From positions 705,001 to 769,000 of the forward strand of contig CAJNDS010000602.1 of the NCBI GenBank assembly GCA_905221605.1: a DNA stretch of 64,000 nt. Reading direction: 5' to 3'. Below the pieces are notes generated by a model that was not told the origin of the DNA, did no database searches, and was given only the letters and a program-made list of their open reading frames with translations. Below, in pieces: positions 1-11,954 of this stretch. Origin of the DNA: Symbiodinium natans. Its lineage: Eukaryota; Sar; Dinophyceae; Suessiales; Symbiodiniaceae. Both the position numbers and the translations under genes were made by a program. The first letter of the stretch is position 1, and each line of letters starts with the position of its first letter.

Positions 1-925
1 GTGACAAGTGATGAAAGTGTTCATACATGAGAGGTAGCATCCCTGACCTGTGGCTTGTTTTCCTGTACATTCCATGAGCCCGTGGTAGGAGTAGCTGTCA
101 GTTCATTTCTCCTGCAGAACAAGTCGCTTTTGTGGTGCAAAGTGCATCAGCGCAGTTTAAGTAGAAGCCGAAGCTCTTTTCTCCGTAACGTGCCATGCAT
201 CTAGATGAAGAAAGCACCCAAAGATGTGCATGTGTGGCACCTTGTTGTTCAACGTAAGCGACTCTGGGACTAGAACCAAGAACAAGATTCACCAGAAGGG
301 ACCCAGAGCAGTTGAGATGTACAGTGTAACTCTATCAACATTTCTTTCGGTGTTTCAAGTGGGTGATGAACATGCAAAGTTGCAAAGCAACAGGAAATCA
401 ACGTGATTTTCGGCATGCATCGCAGTGAAGTCTTTTGGGGCGAGACTGAGCATGAGTGTGGAACTCAAGCTGTCTCGAGGAGGGGTGCAAGTATTTCAAC
501 TACCCATTTACCCCATATTTTCCATGTAGATTTTGCTCTGAAGCTTTACGCTCGATACAAGGCTTTTGGCTCTCGAAGTAAAAGTGCGTGTGTTTTACAT
601 GTTGAGTGGCCTCGGTGACTGCGCTGCTTACGGGACCTTCGGGTCGGGTGCAGTGGCAGCTGCCAAACTTGCTCTCTAGAAGAGCCGTGTACATTCTTGT
701 ACATGACGTAGCTCGCATAGCGAAGTTCACCCCTCGCAGCGTCGGAAAGAAAGAAAGAATCATGACCACCCATGTCTGCCCATGCCCAGCTGACTCCTGG
801 CTCAGCTGGCCCTGACCTAACCCGAGTTGGGGCCAAGCATAGAGTGTGAGCATTTCTTTCGAGGCGCTACGCCCCTAGTTGCTTTCGAGAGGTTTCAGGC
901 CCAGTAAGCCCGGTGTTTTCTCTCT
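1..925. other. No recognisable gene
   Basis: Several short open frames exist on both strands but none has a recognisable domain, a convincing start or a biased composition that sets it apart from the others. No tandem repeat or terminal repeat was seen here. Confidence 0.5.
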
Positions 926-1158
926 GTGTTGCCCAGAGAGTCGCCCGCGCCCATGGCCTCGAACAGTCCCATGCCTACTCGGACAGCTCAAGACGCCTCG
1001 GATGAAGACTACTGTAGCAGCTGGCAACAGCTGCTCCACTTGCATCAAAGACGCATCGCTCTGTGGCAACGCTCGGAGGACATGCCTCAGAGCCTGCCGC
1101 GCTCTACTATGGTGCACATTTCGCCTGAGGGTCTCTCGACTGCACAGGTTCCCACTGG

Positions 1159-1662
1159 ATGCCCGAGTTCTATGCCGACTACGCCCTCGAGACGCCCGCC
1201 AGAAGCGCATGCTCCCACTGGATGCCCGACCTCATCGCAGCCTACATCTTCGCAATGCCCTGCAGCTTCGGTGACAGCCCTGCCCAGCACAATCAGCTCC
1301 GAGCCCAAGAGATCCACTCACGCTTACTCGGCGGCCAAGCCGAGCACCTTAAACACAGCCTCGCTGTGTGCAACTCACTGCTTAATTCAGCCCTTAATGC
1401 CCTAGCCCAAGCCCATTTAGCTCATGCCCGCCTAACAGAGGACCTCGACTTGCTGGCTTCGGATTTCTTAGCATATAAGATTCGGGCCCAGGCCGAATTT
1501 CTCCGCCTAAGCGCCACGGTTGAGCCCATGCCGGCACAGCTTAACATAGCCAGACGCATGGCGGCCTTGCCCTACGAAGCCAACCCCCTCGCCAGGATAC
1601 GCCGAGAAATCCTTAACCTAGAAGATCGTGTCAACCGCCTCGAACGGAACCTGCCCCCCTAA
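1159..1662 (+). CDS. Hypothetical coiled-coil protein, possibly 5'-truncated
   Basis: I do not recognise this protein. The frame gives 167 residues; its second half is rich in Leu, Ala, Arg and Glu in heptad-like spacing and ends with RVNRLERNLPP, so a coiled coil is likely. A second coding-looking frame opens at an ATG at 953 and overlaps it (Ser/Pro/Thr-rich, through about 1405). The two may be one ORF broken by a frameshift, or two exons. The short direct repeat around 1150 and 1213 (both CCCACTGGATGCCCG) lies at the overlap. By position and composition it resembles the small coiled-coil ORFs at 11955 and 12933, which suggests a retroelement ORF1, but no sequence match was established. Confidence 0.35.
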   Translation: MPEFYADYALETPARSACSHWMPDLIAAYIFAMPCSFGDSPAQHNQLRAQEIHSRLLGGQAEHLKHSLAVCNSLLNSALNALAQAHLAHARLTEDLDLLASDFLAYKIRAQAEFLRLSATVEPMPAQLNIARRMAALPYEANPLARIRREILNLEDRVNRLERNLPP

Positions 1663-2425
1663 GCCCTACCCAACATGCCCGCCCAGGTCATGTTCCGGCA
1701 GCTCCTTTTGGCTTCTGAGCAATGCAGCGCAGATTTTGCCTCCCCTTCCTGCCGGGCCACGCCGCGGGGTCAACATGCTTTTCACGCCGCCCATGCGCTC
1801 CTTTTGCTCTCGGTGCCAGAACACCCAATGCCGCCGGCAGTGTTCTCTGCACATGACGCCCCTGCAGCGCACACATGCCCATGTCTTTGCCTTGCACGGC
1901 CTGCCCATTGCCGCACTCCTGCCTCTGCATGTCCGTTGGCACTGCCTGGTCTCCTTGAGCCACATCTTGTCCAACATCTGGACCTGCCTATTGCCGGCCT
2001 CCAGGCATTCCTTGCACGCCATTGACTGGTGGACCGCCTCTGATTGCAGGTGGTATCTTTCCGGGCTGCCCATGCCGCCCAGTCAGGCCTCTTCAGAGCC
2101 CGTTCTGAGCGCGTGGGGAGTTTCTTAGCTTTTTCGCCCTTTCTTCTTGGTTTCCTTGTCTGCTTCGCTTGGTTGCTGGGTGGTGTGTTGTTGTTGCTTC
2201 GGTTGGTGGTGTTGTTCGTCTTTCTTGTTCTTCTTGCTTCTCACGGCGATCTGTTTCACACCTAGTTGCGAGACCCACAAGAACGGCCTACTGTGCTACT
2301 GATGTAGTAAAGAGGCGTCCGCATTAAAAAAAAAAGAATTCTTTCTTCTGTGTTCGAGACAACAACAGATCGATCATCGTCCCGGAAGACTGCCCCGGGT
2401 TCTGCTACGGGCAGTAACTACAGCT
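1663..2425. other. Pyrimidine-rich tract ending in a recurring T/G-rich tail
   Basis: There is no gene-like frame. From about 2120 to 2260 the + strand is strongly T/G/C-rich. It ends in a motif at 2291-2316 (CTGTGCTACTGATGTAGTAA plus AGAGGC) followed by an A-run at 2326-2335. A close version of tail, motif and A-run recurs at 24200-24361. This pairing looks like the 3' end of a retroposed transcript or of one repeat family, but I cannot name the family. Confidence 0.45.
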
Positions 2426-3041
2426 GTGTCAGCTGCCGGGACGAATCGAGGGGTCGTGGCCACATCCCTACACAGAGTCTTGGAGTTCTTGACAAGCGCG
2501 CAACCCAGACGGCTAAGGCCAGCGCTGCGAGATGTCGTTTTTGTGTACACAGATGCATTTCAGGAGGGAGCAGACAATCTTGACATGGGGCTTGGGGCAG
2601 TGGTTCAGGACCAGGAAGGAACCACCTTAGGGTGGTTTGGACTCATGCTACCCCGTGATGTAGCTGAGGACATCCTACGTGACGGAAGCAAGTGCATCAA
2701 CGAGCTAGAAAGCCTAACGGTTGCACTGTGTGTCCGCCTATGTGCGACCGTGCTGCTACAACGTCATGTTGTTTTCTACCTTGACAATGACACTGCTTCG
2801 GATGCAGAGCGAGAATGCTATGCTAGATGCCGTGGCCAAGATTTCGGCTGTCCATGCGGTCGAGTTATCCTGCATCCCATGGTACGCGCGTGTACCTTCA
2901 CGCAGCAACATAGCTGACGCACCGAGTCGCGGCTGCTTCTTGGGTCTTCCAAATTCTGGCAGGATTCACGATGACGTTGTTGTGGAAACTTTGCGTGAGG
3001 TGTTAAGACAAGCACACCGCTTTGTTAACCAGGCTACCTGA
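2426..3041 (+). pseudogene. Frameshifted RNase H domain of a retroelement Pol
   Basis: Two overlapping frames together make one RNase H domain. The first frame (2426 to about 2805) has the opening TDAFQEG aspartate, a NELESL glutamate and the LDNDTAS aspartate. The second frame (about 2808-3041) supplies the end, WYARVPSRSNIADAPSR, where the last Asp of the D-E-D-D set lies. A one-base-class frameshift near 2805 separates them, so the gene is broken. The motif RVPS-x-SNIAD-x-PSR is typical of RNase H in retroelement polyproteins. No reverse transcriptase precedes it, so this is a 3' remnant. It belongs to a different lineage from the Pol at 17082-20882, whose RNase H ends FRNTEADFLSRW. The repeat X follows about 40 bp downstream. 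Confidence 0.7.
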
Positions 3042-3083
3042 CCGAGGAAGGGACTTCTGTCTTCTTTTCTCCCCTTACCTAGG

Positions 3084-3255
3084 AGGGGCTTTTCGTGTTT
3101 TGCACCCAGTGCCAGTGAGACAGAAGACCTGCGTCAGACAGGCGATTGGTTCTGTGCCCTTCCTCGGAAAATGGATCGACTGGATTGAATGTGTAGTATT
3201 GAGTGATAGAAAGGATGGAGAATATATTCATGGCGTGAATTTGAGAACAAAATAA
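3084..3255 (+). repeat. Repeat X, left copy
   Basis: This roughly 170-bp segment follows the RNase H remnant and ends at GAGAACAAAATAA. It recurs in the same orientation at 23264-23418 with small deletions. Its position suggests a retroelement 3' untranslated or terminal sequence. Confidence 0.7.
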
Positions 3256-3500
3256 GGGCATTGTGCTCTTGAGTACAAACCTTTATTTTGAGACAAATTT
3301 TTTTACCATGGAATGTGTGAGAAAATTTTGGCTCAGCCTGAGAGAGCGCCTGGAGAGTCAGGTGAGCAGAATAACAAGTCCCGCCCTCCCACCCAGCATT
3401 GAAGGATCGCTGCTGTTGTACAGTGACACTGTACGATCTGGCTCACATCTCCCCTGAGTTCGTAGTGTGGCGGCCCAAGCTTCTTCTCAACTGCTTTGCA

Positions 3501-3785
3501 ATGGACGCACCTCCCAGGGTCACCGCGTTGCAGATGAGATCGTTTGAGATGTGGGTCCGTACATTGAGTATGGACCAACTTGTCATGGTGGCAGAACGAA
3601 TTGAGGACGTTCTGGCAGACAGGGAGCTGGAAATCCGTGGTCGCTTGCAAGCCGGTTCATGTGTTTACTCATGTCTGTTTACTGTTGTGAAAGAACACCG
3701 TACTTTGTTGCCTTTGGTTCAAGCCACACACCAAATCATGCAGCTTGCATTGCATCGCTTGGTAGCTTCGCTTTTTTCGATGTAG
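3501..3785 (+). CDS. Small hypothetical ORF ending in repeat Y
   Basis: An ATG at 3501 opens a 94-residue frame. The first half is Met/Glu/Arg-rich and helix-prone (RSFEMWVRTLSMDQLVM, then ERIEDVLADRELEIRG). The second half, from codon 52 on, is encoded by repeat Y (3653-3780), which recurs at 21883-22010 next to element 1. The protein is therefore a chimera of a unique head and a repeat-encoded tail. I do not recognise a domain. It may be a truncated retroelement ORF rather than a host gene, and I have no evidence that it is expressed. Confidence 0.35.
   Translation: MDAPPRVTALQMRSFEMWVRTLSMDQLVMVAERIEDVLADRELEIRGRLQAGSCVYSCLFTVVKEHRTLLPLVQATHQIMQLALHRLVASLFSM
3653..3780 (+). repeat. Repeat Y, left copy
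   Basis: A 128-bp segment starting CGGTTCATGTGTTTACTC and ending CTTTTTTCGA. An essentially identical copy is at 21883-22010, immediately right of element 1. The sequences on both sides differ after the shared segment. Confidence 0.8.
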
Positions 3786-4996
3786 CTTAGCTTTAGTATG
3801 CATCAGCAGCTTTTTGCATATGCCTCTAACTTTGTCAGGACGCCTTCTTTAGGGTATGGTATGTAGCCTTCAACTGTCTTTGCCCATTAGGGGTCGTGCA
3901 CGTTGCTCTCGCGGAGAGCAGCAGATGGTCCACATTACGCCTGCCTGGCCTCTTCCGTCAACTCGTCACCCTGAGCATGGACCCAAGGGACTTTGCTTTG
4001 AAGAGAATAAGGGTCAGAGGCTTTACTCTGCGTGTGGACCCTGTGCACTTGCTTCCCCTTTTTCTACATTAAGGGCTCGCGGGTCAGCCCCCTTTCTGTC
4101 ATTTCGCGCTGATAGCCTGGCTCCACATTGGGCGCGCTGGCCCCTTTTTGTGTGCACGCGTATGCAGCAGCTTTCAGCAACCTTTCTGCCTGTGTTTCAG
4201 CATTGCGTGGAGCTCTTCATGAATGTCGTTTCAGGCTGCCAGATACGCTGATCTGTCCATGTCTCAGGGAGTCCCCCCTTCGTTGCACTTCCTACCCTCC
4301 CTAGCTTAAACAGGGACAGAGGTAAAAATAATTCCTGTACGCATGCAACCTTTTCTTGCACTTGGGAGGCCACTGCCCGCCTTTGGCATTCCGGGCTTCC
4401 GAGCCTGCGATTTCTATGCGTACCTCTCAGATTCAGGTTTGGAGCATTGATTCCAGTGCGTGTCAGCAGGGGCTTTGCTATTTAGCCTTTCTGTTTGCTC
4501 TATCCGCGAGCTGTGCAGCACCTCCACGCCATTTTTGAGGGTCATTGGTGCTTCTTGCCTTTGCACTCTTCTTTCGCGCCGCCGTTCTCCAAAAACCTCG
4601 TGCACAAGGATTCCGGCTTTGCCCACCTCGGCAGGGCACTGCCCTGGCCTTTGCAACAGATCATATTTGGCTAAGCGTGAGCCGTCCTTTGCTTACGCTT
4701 GCTGCAAGGGATGTCAGGTCCTAGCTCGGTCTGTGCAGTGTTCTCTGTGTACAACTGCAGGTGCTTGGCGCGTCTCCTACATCAGAGCTTCCGACATTCT
4801 GGCCCTTGCTTGGCAGAGCAGGGACCTCGGGGTAAGGATATTTGCCTCTTACTCTGTCTGCCTTTCTGCGTCTGAGCACAATCGCATGCCGTTTTTTACT
4901 GTGTGGCCCGCAGCTTCCTCTCAAGAGGTCGCCCACTTGGATCTTGCTTTCTAACGTTTGTGTATACTCTTTTCTTTTCGGTGTCCCCGTTTGGTT
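3786..4996. other. No gene recognised; T/C-rich sequence
   Basis: Open frames here are rich in Ser, Phe, Cys and Leu, as expected from a T/C-rich strand, and none has a domain. The stretch is probably decayed retroelement sequence, by context. Confidence 0.4.
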
Positions 4997-5521
4997 ATGC
5001 CGGGGCACAAACGTCCAGCTGCAAAACCCCCTGCTTCGATTTTGAGACGTGGAATGCCTACGCCCAAGCCCCGCGTGCGGGATGCCAGCTCTGAGACGGA
5101 GGAGGTCCCGTCCCCACCGGGCGGCCCCCCCCCCCCTACAGGGGACAGCACTTTGGTCAGATCCAAGGCGGGATCTGTTTCATCTACGCCCTCGTCTAGA
5201 ACTGCTTTGGCTTTGCGCCGAGGAATGGAGAGTCTTCGGGCCAGGTCTACAGGTGGTGAGCCTTCGACGGGTACCACGCCCCGTCCCTCTTCCAGCTGCG
5301 GCGGAGCCTCGGATATTCCTTCTGGCCCACCTGGATTTTTCACCGCGCTGACACACCCCACGGCGTGCTCGGTGGCTTCGTCCTCCAGCACTGCAGGTGT
5401 GGTTGGGGACCCAGGAGATGCTGTTGTGGGTGGGGCCCCACTGCTCTTCGGCAATGCTGGAGGTGGCTCAAGACCCATGAAAGATGCCGTCGCCGATGGA
5501 AGGCTCGGGGTAGAAGGGTGA
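4997..5521 (+). CDS. Pro/Ser/Gly-rich hypothetical protein (retroelement ORF N-terminus?)
   Basis: An ATG at 4997 opens a 174-residue frame beginning MPGHKRPAAKPP. It is low in hydrophobic residues and rich in Pro, Ser, Gly, Thr and Arg, with a run of prolines near residue 60, so it is probably disordered. The base composition changes at the ATG: the codon pattern looks coding here and not upstream. No domain is visible and the frame ends without a conserved tail, so it may be the start of a longer ORF lost to a frameshift. The style resembles the disordered N-terminal segment of the YR ORF at 13189. A host gene is also possible. Confidence 0.4.
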   Translation: MPGHKRPAAKPPASILRRGMPTPKPRVRDASSETEEVPSPPGGPPPPTGDSTLVRSKAGSVSSTPSSRTALALRRGMESLRARSTGGEPSTGTTPRPSSSCGGASDIPSGPPGFFTALTHPTACSVASSSSTAGVVGDPGDAVVGGAPLLFGNAGGGSRPMKDAVADGRLGVEG

Positions 5522-8500
5522 GGAACTGCGTAGACGCCAAAAGGCAACTGCACGGTAGCAAAGCCGTCAACGTATCTGAAAGGCAAAGCAGCCGGTCGTG
5601 GGGGCGGAGGGCCGGAGGGTCCTGCAGACCCAGGAGCACTTAGTGCAGAGGTAGCTAAGCCAATGGAATGGCCCGGCTGATTTCTCGACCGTGAGGAATG
5701 TCCATTTGCCTTTTCCTTGGCCTGAACAGGCCGTGCAGCAAACCTTAATGGTTCTTGGTCAATAGTGCGCTTGTGTCGGGGAGCCCTTTCATCCTCGGCT
5801 CGGCTTGTTGCGTTTGGCTGATTTTTCGCCTACACTCGACCTGGCCGGTCATGCAAAAGTCACATTGTCTTGTGGGATGCAGAGCTTTCACTTTCCCTCT
5901 CCACGTTTGTTCCCCTCATGTGGACATTGCGCTGACTTTGCATTGAGCTCAGGCAACCATCCTCGCATTCAGCTCGACTTCTTCGTGCTGTGCGCAGGCG
6001 TACTACTGCAGGCTTTGGCGCTTGTATGTTCATTTTAGTGCTTTGCAGGATCGGTGTCTCCGAGCTTGGGTATATCTGCTCTTTGCAGTTCAATACTTTG
6101 CCTCTCAGAGCGGGCTCCATTAGCTTTTTGCTTCAGGCCCCAGGGGGCTCTGGGAGATCATCTCCACTTTGCTTTGCGCTCAGAGCGTCTGCTTGCCGGG
6201 CATACTTTCGGGGCTTTCTAGACTTGAAGAGCTTTTTTTTGCCTCTGTATGCCTAGTGCCCTCACGCATGTGTCATAAGTTCATTTCTTTACTTTGTCGC
6301 TGCTTCCGAGCTTTGGAACCGATAGGTCCCTCACGTGCTTCTTCGTGGCTGAAGGCCTTTGGTGTATTGGCCCATGTCAGTTCTTGGCTGCGCCACTCAG
6401 AGCGGGCTCCACCAGTTTGCTATTCAGGCTCCGGAAGCCCCGGGAGATCAACTCCGTCTTGCTTTGCGCGGAGCGCATTTGCTTGCCTGGCATCATTTCA
6501 GTGCTTCTGCCGGCTATCCTGACCTTAAAAAGGGAGGGGGGCCTTTCGGCCTTGGTGTGCTTCTTCAGGGCGTCGCACACCAGCAGCTGCGCTACTCGGG
6601 CAAAGCTTGCGATTCAGAGCTTCACGAGCCCCTAAGACTTTGGGGGGATGCGTCTCTGTGGCTTCGGCTTTTCTCCCTCTTGGCATCAGACACCCAACAG
6701 TGCGAGCTTTAATCGAGCCGTTCAGGTCTGGCTTGCGTCGCTTTGGCCTGGTCTCCGAGGGGACCCTATCAGACCGCCTACATCACGTTCAGCGCTCAGC
6801 TTTATCGAATGCCGTGCAATCCTTCAGAAGTTCTGCAGTTATCCCGGAATTTGCAATCACGTCCCCGCATGGCAACTTGCGAGTCTCCCTCCATCTCATG
6901 CATTACGCATGACAGCTCCCCCTTTCTCAGAGCTTTGCATGGCTCGAGCTACAAGGAGACCCTCTATCGAGAGGCCTTTGTCATACTAACTTTGCATTCT
7001 TTGTACCAGACATGCCATTCATACACGCTCCAATAGCATCAACCAGTCCCGCATCCGTTTCCTTTCGGTCACTCCTCTTGGGCCATGTCAACTTTGCCCT
7101 TGCAATCGGAGCAGGCCTCTGAGGCGCTCCAGCTGACGCCCCGGAGATTCCGCCCAGCTACCCACCCTTGCTCGGAACGTGAATTACACGTCCATTACAG
7201 GAGAACCCAGCTGGCTTTGTGCAACAGGTATCTCCGCTTTTGGCGACCGAGTCTTAGCTCTTCTCTCTCTTTTCGCGTTTTCCCGGGGGACATCCCGCAA
7301 GTGCCGGAGCTTTGCATCTCGCTTTGGTGCCACTGCAGTGAGATACCCATTGTGTACGGCTGGACTCATTTCACGGTGGGGACCTTCATGCTACAAGGCC
7401 GCGTCAATATTGGGACATTGCTTTCAGATTTAGAGCAGCCACTTCTCGACTGGCAAGCAGAGCCGCTGGTCGCGTGGCTGGTGCCATACGGAAAAAGGGG
7501 GCATAACTGGGCTCTGGCTCCAGGCAGTTGGCTTTTCTTCATCCTGCAAGGGATGCGGGTACGCCTTGCCAGTGAGTCTGGGCTGGTTGCCTCTTGGCTT
7601 CCAGACTTTCACATCACATGGCGCCATTGTTTTTGATGTTTCTGTCCCGGGCCCGCGTTTGTGCAACCCGTCTCCGAGCGGCTGTTACAACAGCTAAGTC
7701 TTTTAGGACTGATGACTTTGGGCTGGATTGGCCTGCTACATTTGGACTTTTGGGTCCCTCGCATACTTTTGCTTTCCGCCAGTATCGATCCATGGACATA
7801 TATGTGCGTCGGTGGGCTCCCTGCTGATGCCCCCGTCGGACCTCTCGGCGAAGGACATTCTTTGCGCTGATCTGTTAAGCCCCAACTGTTCTTAATGATC
7901 TCTCAGCCTCATCGGAGGCAATTCGCTTCTGATGTCTCCTTCTTTAGTCAGCCTTTCTACCGCGTGCGCTTCTTTCGGCTTACGCACGGTTTCAGACCTT
8001 TGGCGCCAGGCAAAAATATGTGCGATTGCCTGCAGTCTCTTGTTCCGGGGGCGTTGGGTGCGGTATTTTCTACCGTTACGCTTTGGTCTCTAGCTTGTTG
8101 TGCCAGTCGCCCAGTTTGGCCCTTCCTAGGTCCTGGGCCCCACTCATCTCGGGGTCGACGGCGGCTTTCAGCCTCTGCAGAGCTTCGAGGCGCCCCACTC
8201 CTTTCCATTCTTTGGTTGACTGGGTCTTGTACAGCTTTTGTGAGAGATTGTCCTTCTTGTGTGCTTCGTGCGTTTTGCTTTCCATACCTATGATCGGGCA
8301 GATCGGCCTTGGGGCACTCGGTGCCGCTCCCCGAGTTGTCCCTGATTTCCCCGTGGCGAGTGTTTCGAGCTTTCAGCTTGTCTTGCGTTCCGTGCACACA
8401 TGCATCAGTCTCCAAGGACTGTTCTTCCGAACAGGCAGTGGTAGCCCCGTCAATCAACAGGGGACAGGGGTGATATTCTTTTTTCAACGGCCAGTGTCGA

Positions 8501-10200
8501 CTGCTATAAGGACAATCCCTTGGGCTCCGGGCGTTTCCCACTGCGTCTTCCTGACCTCTATTCGTCGCTCAGCAACCTAAGATGCTGGTCATACACTCGA
8601 ACAGGAACTTTAGTAATCGTGCTCGAGCACCACCTTTACCTTGGCACTCACAGTGCTTTACTTTTCACGTATCACCCAAATCTTCTGGTTTTCCGGCTCC
8701 TGGCTGGTAGTCACTTTGGTGCCTTTCATTGCCCGCTTTGGGCTTTGCAGTCCGAGATCGCAGCCTGGGCTTGCACCTTCCAGGTCCGTCCGCCCTGGGA
8801 GGTGGACGTTTGCTTCAGGCTGGTCTTTCTCGTGTTCAGTCTTCACGGTGCCCCGCCTTATGACGCCAACCCATTCTAGGCGGTTTTGATCTAGGTCTTT
8901 TACGACAGGTGCCAGGCTTCACCTCCCCGTTTTTCTGGCTTCGCGTTAAGCTCGCTTTTTGCCTAAAAGATGACATTTGGGGCAGCTGTTCTTTCCCTAA
9001 TGGGGCTTTCCCGTGCGGCGGTGAACAACACCTTATCGTGCTTCAACGGGTTCTTTTCCCAAAGCAACCCTCTCCCACCGCCCAGCCCTTGTTTTTCCCG
9101 GAGGTTTCGGCCTCGGCATGCCGATGCTCTGATCCCGGCCCGTGGGGGTGAGCAGCCCGGGAGGCCGATTCGTTATGTTCGCCTGGTCTGGGTGTTTCGA
9201 GCCTTGGGCATTTTTCTTTCCGCTGCCTGTCACAGGAATGTTGGACCTGTCAATAGGCCCGCATCCTGGCTTTCTTTCATTCCAAGCGGCACACTAGCCT
9301 GTTAGGTGTTCTGGTTTCCGGTGTCTGTCTCGTGGGTGATCCGGCCCACCTAGACTTTGCCTTTCCTGCCCTGGGTGTTGCTTCGACCCCGCGAAGTGCG
9401 TGCCTCGACAAAGTTTGGCCCTGTTTCCGCTCTTCATTTTTGGAGAGTCTTTCTCTTTGAGACTGTAATCGCACTCCCGCTCCTCTGCAAGGCCTCGGCT
9501 CTTGGGCTTCAGATCCGCGTCGGCCTGCGTACTCTGCTGTGGTTCATGGGGTTCCTTACGTTTGCATTTAGGCTTCGTGTGCAATTCGAGGCCATCGGTC
9601 TCCCTGGCTCTTGGAGCTTCTCCCCAATGCGTCCGTGGCTCAGAATGCCAGTGCATATCAAGCGTCAGTGAATCCTTACAAATCAGTAGAGCACGGTACA
9701 TTGGTATGTCGTCTTCTGCGAAGCCGGTACCGCCGGGCACTCATGCGAGCCCTTTCTTTGCGGTTTTCCCATTTTGGCTTCTCGGGCCCAGGGGCTTCAA
9801 CTGGTATCACTGTCAGCTGTCCATTCAGTGACGTTTCCTTTCTTTCACAGGTCTCGGCCCCTGCCACCCCCTCACCGCCACCGAGACGGCTTGTCCTCGG
9901 AGCTGTTCTCAGTGCGTCCATGGCTCAGAGCTGCTCTGCCTGTGTTCGACCCTCACACCCCAACACCCCAGGCGATCAGTGCTTCGCATTGGGTCATTAG
10001 AGTACCCCCCTTTTTCTCCAGCCTCTGCGGAGCTTGCCCCACTTGTAGCACCTACGGGATGTCACTTGCGTTTGTGCTCTTTCCTCGAGCTCTTGGGGTC
10101 CAAGACTGTGTGTGGCGTTCCCTCCATTTGCGATTCTCCCAGGTGCTTTTCGGCGTTCCTGCCAAGGGGACGGAGGAACACTCTCCCAGCTTTGCCACTT
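5522..10200. other. Long pyrimidine-rich stretch without convincing genes
   Basis: The + strand is persistently rich in T and C. Many overlapping frames of 60-190 codons are open in all three + frames and on the - strand, which is what low-A sequence gives by chance; they share Ser/Leu/Phe/Cys-rich composition and show no domain. A divergent internal repeat is present (6103 and 6396). I take this as decayed repetitive DNA. Confidence 0.45.
6103..6528 (+). repeat. Two divergent direct repeats, about 130 bp, 293 bp apart
   Basis: Units at 6103-6232 and 6396-6528 both begin CTCAGAGCGGGCTCC. They then align with substitutions and small gaps through GGGAGATCA, CTTTGCGC, TTTGCTTGCC-type blocks. 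The divergence suggests an old duplication. Confidence 0.6.
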
Positions 10201-10500
10201 ATGTCGTCCCAGGACGTGCCTATGTCGGACGCGCGTTTCCACCAGATCCACAACGCTGCGGATGGGCCACTTTGGAAGGATCGGTCCTTTGCGTCCGCTA
10301 GGCAAATCCTAGCACATAACTGGAAGGCGCGCTGGAGCATCATCCGCCTCGAGAACGACTTAGTCAAAACCCTCCTGGACGCCTTGGCTCAGCATCCTGA
10401 AGAGCGGGCTCTTTTTGTCCACAACTTGGCCGAAATGTCCTCAGAGTCTGAGTCAGAGGAACTTCCTCCCTCCGAAGCACCAAACAAATCGCGGGGGTGA
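10201..10500 (+). CDS. Small hypothetical acidic-tailed protein
   Basis: An ATG at 10201 starts a 99-residue frame ending at a TGA at 10498-10500. The protein begins MSSQDVPMSDARFHQ and has an amphipathic middle (SARQILAHNWKARW, then LENDLVKTLLDALAQH). Its tail is acidic and Ser-rich (SSESESEELPPSEAP). The balanced composition stands out against the Ser/Phe/Cys-rich noise around it, which is why I accept the ATG. No family is recognised. Together with the ORFs at 11955 and 12933 it forms a set of roughly 100-residue helical proteins. At least the last of these lies at the 5' end of a YR retroelement, so a related role in a decayed element is a guess. Confidence 0.45.
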   Translation: MSSQDVPMSDARFHQIHNAADGPLWKDRSFASARQILAHNWKARWSIIRLENDLVKTLLDALAQHPEERALFVHNLAEMSSESESEELPPSEAPNKSRG

Positions 10501-11954
10501 CCCCTTTTCTTGAGCCCACATGGCTTTCCTTTCATGCGTGCTTTGTTACGCATCTTTTGTCACAGTGAGCATACATGTGCTTTGCGGCGCCTCGGGTGCC
10601 CAGACTTGGCTTCAAACAGCCAGTGTACTTATGCTTTTTTTGTTTGACTGTTCCATAAGCACTCTGTGCTTCTGCGCCTGGGCTAGCCTTTCTGGGCTTA
10701 CACCGTGAGATCGTGCAGCCGACATCTGGCCCTCTATGTCATGCTTTCTCGCACCAGGGACCTCCCCTTTGTGATCTTCTTTGACATTTGTCGAGCAGGT
10801 CTCACGTGCTCAGGCAGTCGGCCGACTTTGGTGCCTGCGGTGGAGAAATGCCGGCAGCAGCGTAGGAATCATTGATGTGGGCTGTCGCCACCTGCGCTTC
10901 CCCTTTTGTATGAACTATCTGGAATCTTCGTGGTTTGCTGCCTCTTTGATTCTGTTCGCTCAGGCTTTGGCCGATTTCCGCCGCCAAAGCTGCGGGAGCA
11001 TCGCCCCCTTCTCGCTTCTGCAGGCACGGCATTTACCCAAAACTCTTCAAGCCCTGTTGACCCTAAGCCGCTAACCCTGAGCCTTCGGTGTTCCCCCTTA
11101 TAAAGGGGTACATCCCAACCTATAAGTGAACCCTATGCTGTGCTTCACTTTTGCGTGATTGCTTTGCTGGCAGCCAGTACGGGACATTGTCCACGCTTTT
11201 TCCTGTCAGGGAGTCAGGCCGGCTTCTTTGTCCTGCCGGTACAGAGCCTCTTACAAATCTCCGGGCGTTGACACACGGTCAATCAAGTCCTTCGGTCACC
11301 GCAGTTCTGCGCTTCGGCCCTTCCTGCGGAGGACTTGACGGTCCGTGGGGGCCAGCGCACGTTTGGCAAGAAAGATTACGTGCTTGTTTAAGTGTTCAGT
11401 GTGAGCATCCGTCCACGCACTCACCCCAGCCCGCGACTTTCTGTAGCAGGCTTTGCAGGGCTTCCCTATGGAGCGTCAATTCCTTACGGGGAGGCTCGCC
11501 ATGCCGGCACGAAAGGATTCCTACGTGCGAGACCTTTCGCTCTTGTTTTAGGCAATGTCCCTAAACCTAGGAATCCTCGCACACCTTTTCTTAGCGCTGG
11601 TTTCGGCGGCTCCTGCCTGCAACCATGTCAGGAGACATGCGCCGCTCAGTGGTTCAGATCCGCAGCATCGTCCTTTGAGAGTAAATGAGCGGATGCAATG
11701 CTTTTCTCAGGGTGCTGCTTTTGTGATGACAGTCAGCCTGTCTCTTGTGCTTTGGGACGATCCAGTGAGCAGCGGCAGAGTCACAGCACAGCCTTTTCCC
11801 TCGCACGGCCTCCGGCCCTTGTGGCTCTCAGAGAGCCGTAGAGCCCTTGCTTGTTACTTTGCATTTGAACATGGAACACTTTGCATACCTTTTGCCGTAC
11901 ATCACTTTGAGTGGGACTCCAACAGCCGCGTATATCTGTCCGCGGGTCGGGCAC
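10501..11954. other. No gene recognised
   Basis: This is T/C-rich sequence like 5522-10200, with only chance frames. No repeat of note was found. Confidence 0.4.

Noticed and set aside
4951-5586. A 211-codon minus-strand frame opposite 4997-5521
   Set aside because: A reverse-complement shadow of a Pro/Ser/Gly-rich frame; no features of its own. The + frame has the better start and composition.
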